Shown one piece after another: positions 13,428 through 25,200 of a stretch of DNA of 64,000 nucleotides (its first letter is position 1; each line of letters opens with the position of its first letter). Position numbers and translations under genes: made by a program. Source of the DNA: Moringa oleifera (taxonomy: Eukaryota; Streptophyta; Magnoliopsida; Brassicales; Moringaceae); the NCBI GenBank assembly GCA_021397835.1, contig JAJFZO010000747.1, positions 3,474,501-3,538,500 on the forward strand, in the 5' to 3' direction. The notes below the pieces were generated by a model. That model was not told where the DNA came from. It saw only the letters and a list, made by a program, of their open reading frames with translations, and did not search any database.

Positions 13428-14317
13428 ATAGCGATTAATCACCGGTAATTAACTAATCCAAAACAGTTACCGTACAATCTAGAGTAAGTAAAATAGAAGT
13501 TGAATAATGGGTATTATTTATTTCAGGCGGTTGAACAAATTTGGATTCGCATAATTTAAGTTCCTAATCTCGGTGACCACTACTAACCGAGACATGATCC
13601 CATGAAAATCCATGTGATTGTTATGGGTTGATACAATATTATTATGAAACGGAATCACTTTTTACGACTGTATCTAATTTCATTGTCACATTGGTTAATA
13701 TTAGGCATCAACATTAATCATCCCATTGGATAAAAGATTCCAGTGCAGATGACCAAGAGGCAAATAATTATAATCTCACGAAGAGTTCCGTGATTAAAAG
13801 CAATTAATCCATATATAACACAATCAATCATGTGTCACTAGGTAAACAAGATGCAATTCATCTCTATGAAGCGTGTCTTTTCAATCAGATAAAATCGGTG
13901 TTATTAGGACTAAAAACAGACAATATGTCATGAAATTCTTCAAACAGAACTCTGCGGATGACTGAGTATCTGACAGTAATCTTCTCATATATATCATCTC
14001 CCATGTAATTGAAATCATGTTTATCATCATATCGTTATGTTTTCCGTTACGTACACGCATGTGATGGGGAATATCGCAGGAGGAGCAGTTGTTATCTCAT
14101 GGCATGTTGTCTGTCATTTGAGGAAAAAACTATAAACCCTAATTCAATTTTTCTCAGAAAACAGAAAAAGAAGGAAGTGATATGATTTATGGGTATATCA
14201 CAAGATGAACAATCTTTTTCTCAATGTTATCACCTGTGTTTGATTTTTTGTCACTATGTATAACTCCCCATCAACCAACTTATCACCTTTCTTGCAATGG
14301 TGGGACCTGTTATCTCC

Positions 14318-14328
14318 TTATTTATACC
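14318..14328 (+). promoter_or_regulatory. Candidate TATA box of the XTH gene
   Basis: TTATTTATACC lies about 70 bp before the chosen XTH start, in a transition from AT-rich DNA to coding composition. The spacing would give a short 5' UTR. It is a motif match only. Confidence 0.35.
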
Positions 14329-14391
14329 AACTCTGGTGACAATACTCTTTCCCCATTAAAGCACACAGTGACCTTTTTCACTACTACTCCA

Positions 14392-15627
14392 ATGGCGTCC
14401 CCAGCTTCCTTCTCAATGGCTCCTCTCCTAGCTCTTCTCCTCACTCTCGCAATCTCTTCCACCGACGCTCAGGGTCCACCCTCACCTGGGTACTCCCCCG
14501 GAGCCCAGGTCAGGTCCTTAGGGTTTGACAAAGGGTTCAGAAACCTATGGGGTCCTCAGCACCAGACAGTCGACCAGGGCTCGGTAACCATCTGGCTTGA
14601 CGCAAGCTCAGGTCTGGCTCATATATACCCGTCGTTTCTGCATGCTTTCTTGCTCTCTTTCTGTTCTTTCTTGAATTCGGACATAACTTACTTTGTCTCT
14701 GCAAAACAGGAAGTGGGTTCAAGTCACTTCATCTCTACCAATCTGGTTATTTTGGGGCAGCAATTAAGCTTCAACCTGGATACACAGCAGGAGTCATTAC
14801 ATCTGTCTATGTAGGAAACCAGACCACCTTATCTCTTACTACAACAACTCAATTTTGAACAAATTAAATTTGTGTTTGTTAACTTGGGTTTTAATTAATT
14901 AATTTCTTTGTTGGATAACGACAGCTTTCGAACAACGAAGATCATCCAGGCAACCACGATGAAATCGACATTGAATTCCTGGGGACCACACCCGATAAGC
15001 CTTACGTTCTTCAGACAAACGTGTACATGAGAGGGAGTGGAGATGGAAATATTATCGGACGAGAAATGAAGTTTCACCTCTGGTTTGATCCCACACAAGA
15101 CTATCATAACTATGCCGTGTTATGGACCCCAAATCAAATAATGTAAGTGACACTTTTTCTAATATGACAAAATTCTATGTATGACAAGTCATACAATTAT
15201 TAATTAATGTCTTTTTAATTAATTAATTTCTTCCAACTTTGATTTGTTATATGAATGAGTGGACAGATTTTTTGTCGATGATGTCCCAATTCGGAGGTAT
15301 TCCAAGAGAAGTGATGCCACATTTCCCTTAAGACCAATGTACCTATACGGTTCAATATGGGATGCGTCATCTTGGGCAACCGAGGATGGAAAATACAAAG
15401 CCGATTATCACTACCAACCCTTCGTTGGTAAGTACAAAAATTTCAAACTTGGTGGGTGCACCGCCGACGAGCCGGCCTCTTGCCGACCGCCATCTGCCTC
15501 ACCGTCCAACTCCGACGACTTGAGCGAGCAACAAGTCTCGGCAATGACATGGGTGCAAAACAACTATAAGGTGTACGACTATTGCCATGATCCCAAGCGT
15601 GACCATACCCTAACACCAGAGTGCTAG
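14392..15627 (+). CDS. Xyloglucan endotransglucosylase/hydrolase, group III (XTH31/32-like)
   Basis: Four exons, 14392-14611, 14710-14810, 14925-15142 and 15267-15627, join in frame to 299 aa. Residues 1-28 form a signal peptide (hydrophobic [14 protein letters not shown], then TDAQG), so the enzyme is secreted to the wall. The GH16 catalytic motif [10 protein letters not shown] is at about 118-127. By family knowledge its first Glu is the nucleophile and the last the acid/base. A C-terminal XET domain with paired cysteines ends in [10 protein letters not shown]. There is no N-glycosylation site straight after the catalytic motif, unlike most group I/II enzymes. The C-terminal region ([19 protein letters not shown]) resembles Arabidopsis XTH31/XTH32. 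Group III-A members cut or re-join xyloglucan chains, with a tendency toward hydrolysis, during wall loosening. The start was chosen because it gives the signal peptide; open frame continues upstream without support. All key residues are present. Confidence 0.93.
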
Positions 15628-18306
15628 GTCGGGTTTCTCACCAGAGGCCAAACCCTAAAGCCGGAGGGTTAGCCAGGGTCTCAGTTCCGATTTTTATGTA
15701 TGAGGTTTACATACTAATATTTTCGGGGGTATTGAGATGGATAAATCCAACTTTGCGAGAAGAGGAGCAAGAGCATTAGAGCGTCCGAGCCTCCGAGAAA
15801 ATTTGAAAGGTTGTGCTGTTTTCATTAAATTAATGCTTAATGTTGGAATAAAATTAAAATTTTAAAAAAATTGAAGTTATTGAATGTTATGTAGAATTGG
15901 GTATAGGAAGTAAATGATAATAAGAGACAAAAGAGTGATGGGTGTTTGAATTATGTTTGCAATTTGTCATTTACCAATTGGGAAACAAAATTGGCTCGTG
16001 AAGCTTCATTGTCTTGTTCCTGATTAAGAGGCGCATGTGAATTAGGGTTTTGGACCACAAGATTGATTTGACTTTCAGCTTTTTTTTTTTTAATGGGATA
16101 TTATAATTTTTCAGATCTCATATGGTTCAAACATTACATAACCAACCGTAATATTTTAATATTTTTTAAATATATATTTAAGTCATAAATGCATTTTTTT
16201 CCTTTTTAATTGAAGCATGTGAACTATATTTTTCAATGATCTTATAATAAGTTTCAATTTTGGCCTATATCCTGTGAATGATTAGTAAACTAATTTGTCG
16301 CATCCATCTTTGGGGTCAAAATATCTATGATTGAACAATTAATATGATCGAAAACATAATTGTTAATTAGCTCCAACTTGTGAACCCTTTTTTTTTTTGG
16401 GTGATTAATTTTTGGGATTATAGCAAGAAACCCAGAAAGGATTTTGATTTTACTTTTAATTTTTCTAATTTGGCAATACGATGAATTAAAAATGAAAATG
16501 TGAGTGACTCAAACAATCCAATTAGCTCCAATCTGATGAATTAGAAGCAGGAAGGTCGCAGAGAATGCCATGTGATGTGAGGCAGAGGTGGCAGCCTGAA
16601 ACCAAAAGGTGGTGTTGAATTTGGCCAATCAGAATGGAAAGAATGTCTCCAGGGAGTGACTCAAACAATCCAATAATGCAGAGCTATAAAGCTAACCTGT
16701 CAGAAGCAGAGAAAACAGAGCATGTATTGTAGGCCAACTCTCTGTCACCCTCCACCACCTCAACTTCACAAAAATTTATAAATTTTTTATATTTATCTTA
16801 TCTTATAACTTAAATTTTTATATTATTTTAGTTTTAATTAAAATTTTATTAAAATTTTAAAAATTTAAAGTTATTTGATTTAAAATTTTTTATAAATGTA
16901 AAATAAATTTAAATATTATCATAAAAAGTTTCATAGTTTTTTAATTATTAAAAACATATTTTTTAAAATTTTTATAATATCAACAAAATTTTAAAATAAC
17001 ATAATTATTCAAAAAATAATAAAATTTTTGGATAGTAGTTTAAATTTTTTTTACATTTATGAAAAATTTTAAGTCAAAATTTATTATATAAGATCTTTAA
17101 TTTAAATATTATTAAATTAAATTTTTTATGAAATTTAATTTAAATTAAATCAATAAATTAAGTTTTAATTTATTATTTTTTAAATATAAAAATTTGATTA
17201 GTAACATAAAATATATATTAAGATTTTATAAGATTTTTATTTAAATTTTATAAAATTTTAATATTTATTTTATATTATTAATTAAATTTTTATATTAAAA
17301 TATAATAAATTAAATTTTAATTCATTATTTTAATTTAAGTTAATTTTTAAATTAAAAATTAAAAAATTTAAATTAAAAAATTTGTACAATAAATTTTAAC
17401 TTGAAAAAATCGTATCTTTTAAAAAAATAAATGTAAATGATAGGTACTATAGTCATGTCATCGTCACATTGTTAATTTCTATAACATGTCCAAATCAAAT
17501 AAAGAGAACTTTTTTCTGTTCATTATGCCACTTGGACCGACCTCGTATATGTACACTTGGAAAGTCGTGGGGTCTACTGTAACACTTTGTTGTTTACTTT
17601 TTGGTGTGTCATGTGGATCCAAATTTAATTACATCCTCTTTTGATTATGATTGATTTTGACATTATATTAACATAAATATTAATACGCATACCTATATCA
17701 ATGACGATAAAATATAAGATAAATATAAAAAAAATTATACTTTTATTTTGGTTTAAATTATAATTTTTTATTTAAATTTATTTAATTTTTATTTAATGTT
17801 TTAATTTGAGTCAATTCAAATTATACTGAACAAAGAATACTCAAATTGAAAATATTTATCAAACGACTTAATATTGTACGCAGACATAAAGAATGTTTAA
17901 ATTACTGTTACAAAAAAATTTAAAATTAATAAAAATAGTTTATAAAAAATATTATTCAAATTTGATGGACCAATTTTGAAATGAGTGTAAAATTTTAAGT
18001 ATTTTAATAATAAAAATATTAATTTTTATATTTATTTAATTTAAGATTCAAATTGAACCAAATTAAGATTTAAATAAAAATTCGGTAAATTAAAATAATA
18101 AAGTCCATATTAAAATTAGAATAAAATTTTATTATATATTTTTAATTTATTCTAAACTTATATCTCCCTCCAGCTCTTTTGTTTTTCTGCCCCCTTGGGC
18201 CGCAGTTGCTAGCAGATTATCTGGCCCACAAACATAGTTTGGGCTTTGAACTCTGGGCCACGGCTACAAAACGTTATATAAATTATAGATTGAGGCCTTA
18301 TCACAA
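15628..18306. other. XTH 3' flank and AT-rich intergenic DNA
   Basis: About 15628-15830 is probably XTH 3' UTR. A unique patch of ordinary composition at 16490-16770 carries promoter-like motifs but no downstream ORF. 16780-18160 is very AT-rich and holds at least two members of the AT-rich repeat family. Nothing else recognised. Confidence 0.5.
16875..17077. repeat. AT-rich foldback (MITE-like) element
   Basis: Positions 16875-16920 and 17031-17077 are inverted copies of each other with only a handful of mismatches (conserved core: ACATTTAT, AAAAATTTTAA, AAATTT). The spacer is about 110 bp and the element has no coding capacity. Similar internal sequence recurs at many other sites in the window, so this is likely one member of a non-autonomous family. 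Confidence 0.55.
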
Positions 18307-18392
18307 CCGACCTTAGCTCAGTTGGTAGAGCGGAGGACTGTAGTTGATAACAGCATATCCTTAGGTCGCTGGTTCGAATCCGGCAGGTCGGA
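18307..18392 (+). tRNA. tRNA-Tyr (anticodon GUA), with intron
   Basis: A full cloverleaf can be drawn. The acceptor strands CCGACCT (18307-18313) and AGGTCGG (18385-18391) pair perfectly, with discriminator A at 18392. The D arm is GCTC/GAGC. The anticodon stem is GAGGA with TCCTT, anticodon GTA at 18340-18342. The T arm contains GGTTCGAATCC. A 13-nt intron at 18344-18356 interrupts the anticodon loop after position 37. Plant tRNA-Tyr genes are among the few nuclear tRNA genes with introns, and these need the splicing endonuclease and ligase. The mature RNA is 73 nt before CCA addition. The internal A and B boxes are intact, so RNA polymerase III can drive it. Confidence 0.97.
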
Positions 18393-18410
18393 TTTTTTTT
18401 TTTTTTTTTT
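18393..18410 (+). terminator. RNA polymerase III terminator (T18)
   Basis: Eighteen consecutive T residues start directly after the tRNA discriminator base. Four or more Ts suffice for Pol III in plants, so this is a very strong terminator. Confidence 0.9.
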
Positions 18411-19859
18411 ACAATGGGCTGAAAGATCAATTCTCTTGCACTTTAGCGTTAACAATCATAGTTTTCTCTCTTCCTTTCTGGTTTGCCAAACAAGGTAGAT
18501 GATGGTATCTTACTGCGCACATGCGCATGATTATATAATATAAGGGCAAAGCTGCAGCAAGATCTACAAAACATAGGGAGAGTAGAGAGTCAATAAGAAA
18601 GAGTTTATCAAACTAATTAAACTATCAATTTCACATCATATATAAATTTATTTACAAATTTACAATATAAATTTAAACATATTAATTTCATAAAAAATTT
18701 CAAAATATTAACGATGATCATGATGTAATATTTGAAAAGATAAAATAACCCCATTACAATCAAATAGAATAATATAAGATGAAATCATAAATTTTTATCA
18801 ATAATTTTAAACATCAATATAAATTAATTAAAAAAACAAAATTCAAAAATCATGAACTTGAATTATAACCCATCTCATTCCATGAACATGTTAGAGTAAA
18901 ATAAATAAATTTATTGATTTAAACTGCAGCGAATTTTAAAAAATATTATAAAATATAATAATTTAATAAATTTAAAAATTATTATTTGAATTTTCTATTA
19001 AAAAATTTTAACAAGATTCTACACCAAAGCAATTGAGCAGAGATCATAAATGGGCAGAAAAATCTTTGCAATTCAATAGAAAGACTGATAAAGAATTAAC
19101 TCGCTGGCTTAATGCCCATGTGAGGTGCAAAAGAGATGAGTGACAAAGAACTCGAATTTCAAAAGCCCTTGTCCCAGACACCCAATTGAATACTGAATCC
19201 GTGACCACTGACAACACCCCTTGCTGTCCCTATATTCAAAGCTCTGACACCGTCTCTCTCTTCTCCCTCCCTATTCTTCACTCTCATCAAACTCCACTTT
19301 CCCACTCTCCAAACGGAATATACTAAGCATCCTTTCCTTTCTACTTTCTCACATAAAAGAAAAAGAAACCCAATAAGATCTACTATGCCCTAAAAAGAGC
19401 AATACCCATTTCACACAAACACCTAAATCGCAATTATAAATGAAAAAGAAGTCATTTTTGAAGAAATTTGAGGACATCCAATAAGAGAAAACACCCAAAA
19501 TATCAAAAGAATAAATTGCAGGCTCGCTATTCCTGTGTATTATTTACTCCCGAGAAAGAATTAAGATTTATCCATGTACAGAGTAACTATATTCGCATCA
19601 CCAAACGGAGAAGGAGATGGCCAGCTCAGCATATACAATCACATGTCGAACAAAATCTCCATAAATCTTAAAATCCAGCGTACTACTGCTCAAGTGGGCT
19701 CCGCCACAAACTGAAAAAATTCCATCCATCTGATAAGCAGAGGGCTCCAACATGATATCCAGCTGTCGTCCATCATCGCTCATTGGAGGCGCATCCCTCA
19801 GTTGGGAAAAGCAAGCTCCTTAGCTGGCAGACTAAGTATGCGGACCACGTGGCGGGTTT
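18411..19859. other. Intergenic DNA between tRNA-Tyr and the GT47 gene
   Basis: AT-rich up to about 19020, then more balanced. 19560-19859 is probably 3' UTR of the minus-strand GT47 gene. Short frames at 19468-19671 (+) and 19598-19783 (-) overlap on opposite strands and show no domain. Confidence 0.5.
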
Positions 19860-21588
19860 CTATTTGCTTGAAAGCCTTGACCTCCTGTACGACCGGTAAA
19901 GTTTATTCGACAGCGCGTCGAGGACTTGCCACGTGGCGTCCCCTTGTTGTAGATGATCGTTGAAGAGTAGGGCCCGACTGACGGACGGGTCCCGCAGGTT
20001 CTTCTGTATCGACGACAAGTTGGTTGTCGCCACGTGTTCGAGGATTTTCCCCAGCTTCTTCACGTCTTTTTCCGCGACGGTAAGAGAAATCTTCGGCCAC
20101 CGCACGGCGGAAGGGAACGGGAGGCGAATTCCGTCGGCCATAATGACGGGCACGCATCCCAAGGCCACAGACTCGACGAGTCTCGGGCTCCATGGGGCCC
20201 AACCCAGAGGGCACAAGCAGAACACTGACCTTACTATCTCTGACTGGAACCCGGCGAACCTGTGCCTCTGCAGGTAAAACCTCCGGTCACCGCTGAACTT
20301 CCTCCATATCTCCGTCCTCACACGCCTGTGAAAAATATACAACATAGGGGTAATTTAGTAAATTTGAGATAAACTAAGCTGAGTCCTGTTATGATTGTAA
20401 ATTTGATTAGAGATGACTTCGAGATTTAATCGTGTGATTTACTTGCTGTAAAACCGTCCACTTATGTTCTTGGGATTAACCTCCATTTTGCCCCTGAAGA
20501 ACACCCAAATATCGCGCTGGCCGGTCACCGGAGCTCTCTCGAGCGTCCTTCGTACACTTCCCGGAGAGATATAAGGTGGTATGATGACGTTCTCAACATC
20601 TTGACACGGGTGGTTGTATTTCACGCCGAAAGTCTGCAAGATAATGGAGTTCTTCATGAACTCAGGTATTCCATCAGCAATAGCCCTATCCTCCTTCAAA
20701 ACAGGCAAAAATAAACAAAACCCAGATCAACCAAACGCACTTCAACAAGTCACAGAATTCAATGAGCATGAATAGATATAGACTGTCTAATTTGTTGGGA
20801 AAGAGTCTCACCATGGCGTGGAAGCAGGCTCCATAGTCATGGGAGGCGACGAACACGTGGTCGGACCCCCGGGTCCGGTTCCAAAATGCGTATTGGGAGG
20901 AGATGAGCCGAATGGCAGAGGAGATGAGAGAGCGAGCGTGGCCGATGGCAGGGAACCCATTAACGGTGCTGAAGTTGCAGGAGACGTAGACCGGGACGAA
21001 GAAGAAATCCGCCTCGTAAGGGTCGAATGTCCGAAAGTCACTGTTAGACAGAGCCCTGTGGATGGCGACCTCGGATGCAAACAGATGGTTGCTGCAGCGC
21101 TCGTTGGATAGCCAGTCCGCGTTGTACTTAGACGGCAATTCGTAGATGTATATCTTCAAATCGTTGAACAATCCTGTGAAATAGCCACGGGACAACTCAA
21201 AAAAATTCATCTAACAAAATCAAAAAGGAGGAAACGACGGACGAGAAAATGCGAGGAATGTTTGATTACATTAACGGATACCTGGATTGGTTGCGGGTTG
21301 GTGATGAAGGAACGTTGAGTTGGCGTTGGTATTACTTTCAGATTCAATGAGAGCACGAGAGGCGATAGAGGATTTGGGGGTAGAGAACAACTGCGTTCTC
21401 GCGAGAGGGATGGGTTTGTGGCTGATGAAGTAAGAGCTGAGAAAATACAGAGTCAGAGAAAACCAGAGGACCCATTTGTAGTACTTGAAAAATAGGCTAT
21501 TCTCTTGCTGTTGTCTCCCTTTATGCAATAGCCTCATCTTCACATAGAAACCTCTCCTGCTCGAGGAGGGCCTGTGGAGCTCCACCAT
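19860..21588 (-). CDS. GT47 glycosyltransferase, FRA8/F8H (IRX7) type
   Basis: Four exons on the minus strand, 21588-21282, 21173-20812, 20693-20443 and 20325-19860, give 461 aa in frame. A basic N tail and a single membrane span at about residues 38-56 (WVLWFSLTLYFLSSYF) make it a type II Golgi protein. The exostosin domain runs from about 107 (KIYIYELPSKYNADW) to about 420. It includes DPYEADFFFVPVYVSCNFS, NGFPAIGHARSL, WVFFRGKMEVNPKNISGRFY and, near 340-380, SVFCLCPLGWAPWSPRL then ALGCVPVIMADGIRLPF. These match Arabidopsis FRA8/IRX7 and its paralogue F8H very closely. By genetics those proteins are needed for glucuronoxylan synthesis, probably for the reducing-end tetrasaccharide, in secondary walls. 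Whether this copy is FRA8 or F8H cannot be settled here. An alternative start lies at the second Met (residue 18); the first keeps the frame open and is used. Confidence 0.93.
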
Positions 21589-22260
21589 CTCTCATTTAAT
21601 GGAAACCCAGAAAGCAAACAGAAGATTTTCAGGAAGATGAAAGGTAGGTTTTCCCGAGCAGATGAGATGAAGCTTTCTTTGAAGGGTTTGGTTCTGTAAA
21701 TGAAGTGGAGATTAAGGGACAGTGATTGCAGAGACAAAGTTGTTGGTACTTCGTTTTTGCACCCAGAAAATTTAATAACGTTTAGAAAATTAAACAAAAC
21801 GAAACTCCTCAGCCCTCTGGCTCTTTTATTCTCTTCTTTAATGGGCTCGGTTAATTTCTGCTGCTTTCATTTCGAAAAGAAACCAAAACGACAAAGTTAT
21901 CTTAATTATTAACAAAATGAAAGAAAACAAAAGAAAAATGGAAGCATTACAGAGGAGAGAGAGAGAGAGTTGCAGAGACGTCACATGGTGAACCGGGTGG
22001 TGAAGCAGAATGGAACTCGGCGTAGGTCTCGGGTTTCTATGCTCGTAATGGTCCTGTCAGTGCTTGAAGATGTCAAATGACGGAAATACTGTCGACAGGG
22101 TTTTGTTTAGCGGATGGCGATGCGAGTGCTTTTTGGTAAAAATATAATATTAATTGATCGCTGGTGTTGCGGTTATCCGATGAGGTTGTCCTAAGACATG
22201 GGTTTAATCAAAGCAATATCATGGGTCAATGTCTGTTTTTGTAGTATTAGTACTAGAATG
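21589..22260 (-). promoter_or_regulatory. 5' UTR and promoter region of the GT47 gene (by position)
   Basis: A region of ordinary composition upstream of the GT47 start on the minus strand, including a GA run at about 21952-21970. Frames at 21540-21797 (-) and 21700-21912 (+) show no domain. The assignment rests on position only. Confidence 0.35.
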
Positions 22261-25200
22261 AAGGTGGGCCCCACAAAACACCGAGTTACTGTATTTATTA
22301 TCTAATATTTTATTATTTCCAAATTTTAAATTAAATTTTTTATTGATTTAATTTTGCAATTAATTTTTAATAAAAATAAAAATATTATATTAATATAAAA
22401 TAAAGAAAAATTAATAACTTATTTTAAAGCTTAGTATAATTCAAAAAAAAAATATGTAAATAACTAAAAAACCGAGCTTGATGTTTTAAATAATTCAATT
22501 CAACATGAAAGTTCAAATTTTGTTTTGGTATTTTTAAAAAATTGAAGTTTAATTCAGCATTAAAATTATATTTTTCTGCAACATTTACCTTTATAAAAAA
22601 GTATTATGTATTAAATAAAAATAATTATTTGATTTTGTTAAAAACATTTTTTATTTACAGACCTCAACTATTGAGGAAACGCACAATTAGTAAACCGAGG
22701 GGTTTTTTTATGGAATAAATAAAGAAGTTTAAGATAAGGGCAAAGTTGGAATGTAAAAAGAGAAGGAAAAAGACCTTGGAAAGTGCCAATATGAATTGGT
22801 ACCGAATAAATTAAAAAAATTAAAGGCTTTACCCAGAACCAGAAAAGTCTGAAAAAAGGCTCTACATTTGTACTTTGTTCATCTTCAAAACATTAATAAA
22901 GCAATAAAAAAAGCTTAATCACATTCTTTTCTCACTTTTTTTTTGTCTGCCCTTCTTTTTTTTTTTTTTTGGGTACTTTAATGCAGACACAAATTTTAAT
23001 ATTTTTTAATTGGTAGGTAAAATTGTAAATTAATTAATAATTAATAATGAATTTGAAGAAAATTGATAATTTGATTAACCCACAAATCAATTTTCAATTT
23101 GGTATCGGTGCCTTTCTAAGGCATTGATACCATACAAGAAAATGATAGTTTTATTGACTTTGAGCGGTCCAAACAACTCTGGGAAAATTAAATTATCTAA
23201 AATTGATCATATAATATGTTCAAGGTCAGTATTATGTTAGTGAAATGAGGCTCACAAGAATTGATTACGCAATTTTTTTGTGAAATTTTTATTAATAAGC
23301 AACTTCAAAAGTAATCAACAATTAAGTCTTGATAGTATAATGTCCATTGACACTAATTAAACAACAATAAATACTTGAATCCAATAAAGCCTATTAACTA
23401 TAAATATATAAAATTAAAAATATCTAACTTTTTTATTCACATAAAATTTTATTAATTTTAATAGTTATTCTACCATTTTAACTTTTGAAATGTCATAGGA
23501 TTGATTTTGGATCAATTTTAAGAACATGTTTCATAATTTTTTAACTCGTTTTTAAATTATAAATCGCAAATAAATATCAATATATACATATATTGCTTAG
23601 AAATAATTTTTTAAAATTTTATTTGAGTTGGTGATTATTTTTTAAAATATATATATTAATGTGATTAAAAAATAAATGATTGAATTATTACTTACAACAT
23701 TTTTCAAAAAAATTAATACAATTCATATGACAATAAAAGATGTGATCCAATATTTCATATATAAGTATATTTATTTTTGATAATATCCATGTCCACATCA
23801 TATATTGGCTTCAATGTCATTACCTACATAGCATGGTGATGCTAACAGCAACTCTGATTTTTTCTAAACAAAAATGATTATATTTAAATAACTTAATTAA
23901 TTAGTGATTAGGTGATAAGCATCTATCATTTTGAGTTGCTTGGTTTCTCGTCCAAGCTTACAACCAAACGCACCGCAGTGGTGTTCTCATCAATCAATCA
24001 CGCTTTCTTGTTTGATCATCAAAATCCTTTCTTTTTTTTTTTTTTCTTATCTTTTTTTTTTTGTCTGGTTAGTGGCACACGTGTGAGGAATTTGGGATTG
24101 GGTAGACACGTACGGGTTTTTGAACTGGTTGTGATGGAAATGTGGATGCAGGCTTTGGGTACACGGAAGCCGCTGTTGTCTTTTTCTCTTGCCGGCTAAG
24201 CAATGGCCTCAATGGAATTTAAAGCGACTTTTTCTTACATGGTTTTTCAAACTATTCCTTTTTTAAGATATAGTGACCTTTTTTTTTTATAATCAGAAAT
24301 ATTAGGGGAAAAAATGGGATGGGTAAAATATTGATTATATTGCTTACTAGGTTGAAATTAAAAATATATTTAAAATTAACTATTTTATATTAAAATAATT
24401 TAATTTAAAACTTATAAAATTAATTAATTTAATTTGAGATAAGGCTCATTTAAAACTTGGAATTTTACTTTTTTTAAACAAACTTTATTTGATGGATTTT
24501 AATTTAAAATAATTATAAAAATTAATAATATTTTTATTATTAAAATACTTAAAATTATTTAAATATATATTATATTTTATTTTAGTTTCATCTTTTAAAT
24601 TAATTTGAATAACTTTTAACTAACAAGCTATTTGTCATGATTTTTTTTAATTTTATGATAGTATAATTTTTATTCAAAAATATTTGCAATACTCAAAAAA
24701 AAATTGAATTTTTTTAGTAACTTAAATGTTATTTGATATTTATAAAAAAAAACTCATAGTAACAAACTTTTAATTTTTATATTTTTTTATAAATTTTAAT
24801 TTTTTTCAAATTTATAGATCAAAATTTATTTAAAAACATTTCAAAAGTTTAAATTTATTTAAAGAGAGAAAGATTAAAACTCAAAATTTTAAATGATTTT
24901 TATTTTTTAGTAAAAAATATTAGAAAAAATTATGGAATGTGTAAAATACGGTTTGCAAAGCTTACCAAGTTGAAATTAAAACTATATTTGACAAAATTTT
25001 TGTACTAAAATAATTTTTAATTTAAAATTTATATAATTAATTAAATTAATTTCATATTTAACTTTGAACCAAATTGCACGGTGCATCAAAATGTTTAAGG
25101 ATTTTGACACAAAATAACCAAAAAAATCTAAACAAAAATTTTAAAATAATTATGAAATTACAAAAAAATAAAAAAAAACAATATTTTTTTCCTCTTCTCC

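Larger units (their letters stand above)
9240..14200. other. Intergenic DNA between VPS24 and XTH
   Basis: Mostly AT-rich, with blocks of more ordinary composition at about 9540-9760, 10880-11150, 11700-12060 and 12560-13080. Open frames at 11853-12077 (+) and 11873-12220 (-) overlap each other on opposite strands and show no recognisable domain. Apart from the small candidate at 12565-12711 and microsatellites, I see no gene. Confidence 0.5.

Noticed and set aside
14224..14814. A single 196-codon frame covering the XTH start
   Set aside because: It runs through the first intron in the wrong frame for exon 2. The four-exon model restores the full conserved XTH protein.
19903..20277. Several 64-105 codon frames opposite or alternate to the last GT47 exon
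   Set aside because: Shadows of a strongly conserved GC-rich exon read in other frames.
23912..24199. A 95-codon plus-strand frame
   Set aside because: Its middle is a homopolymer Phe run from a T tract, and no family is recognisable.
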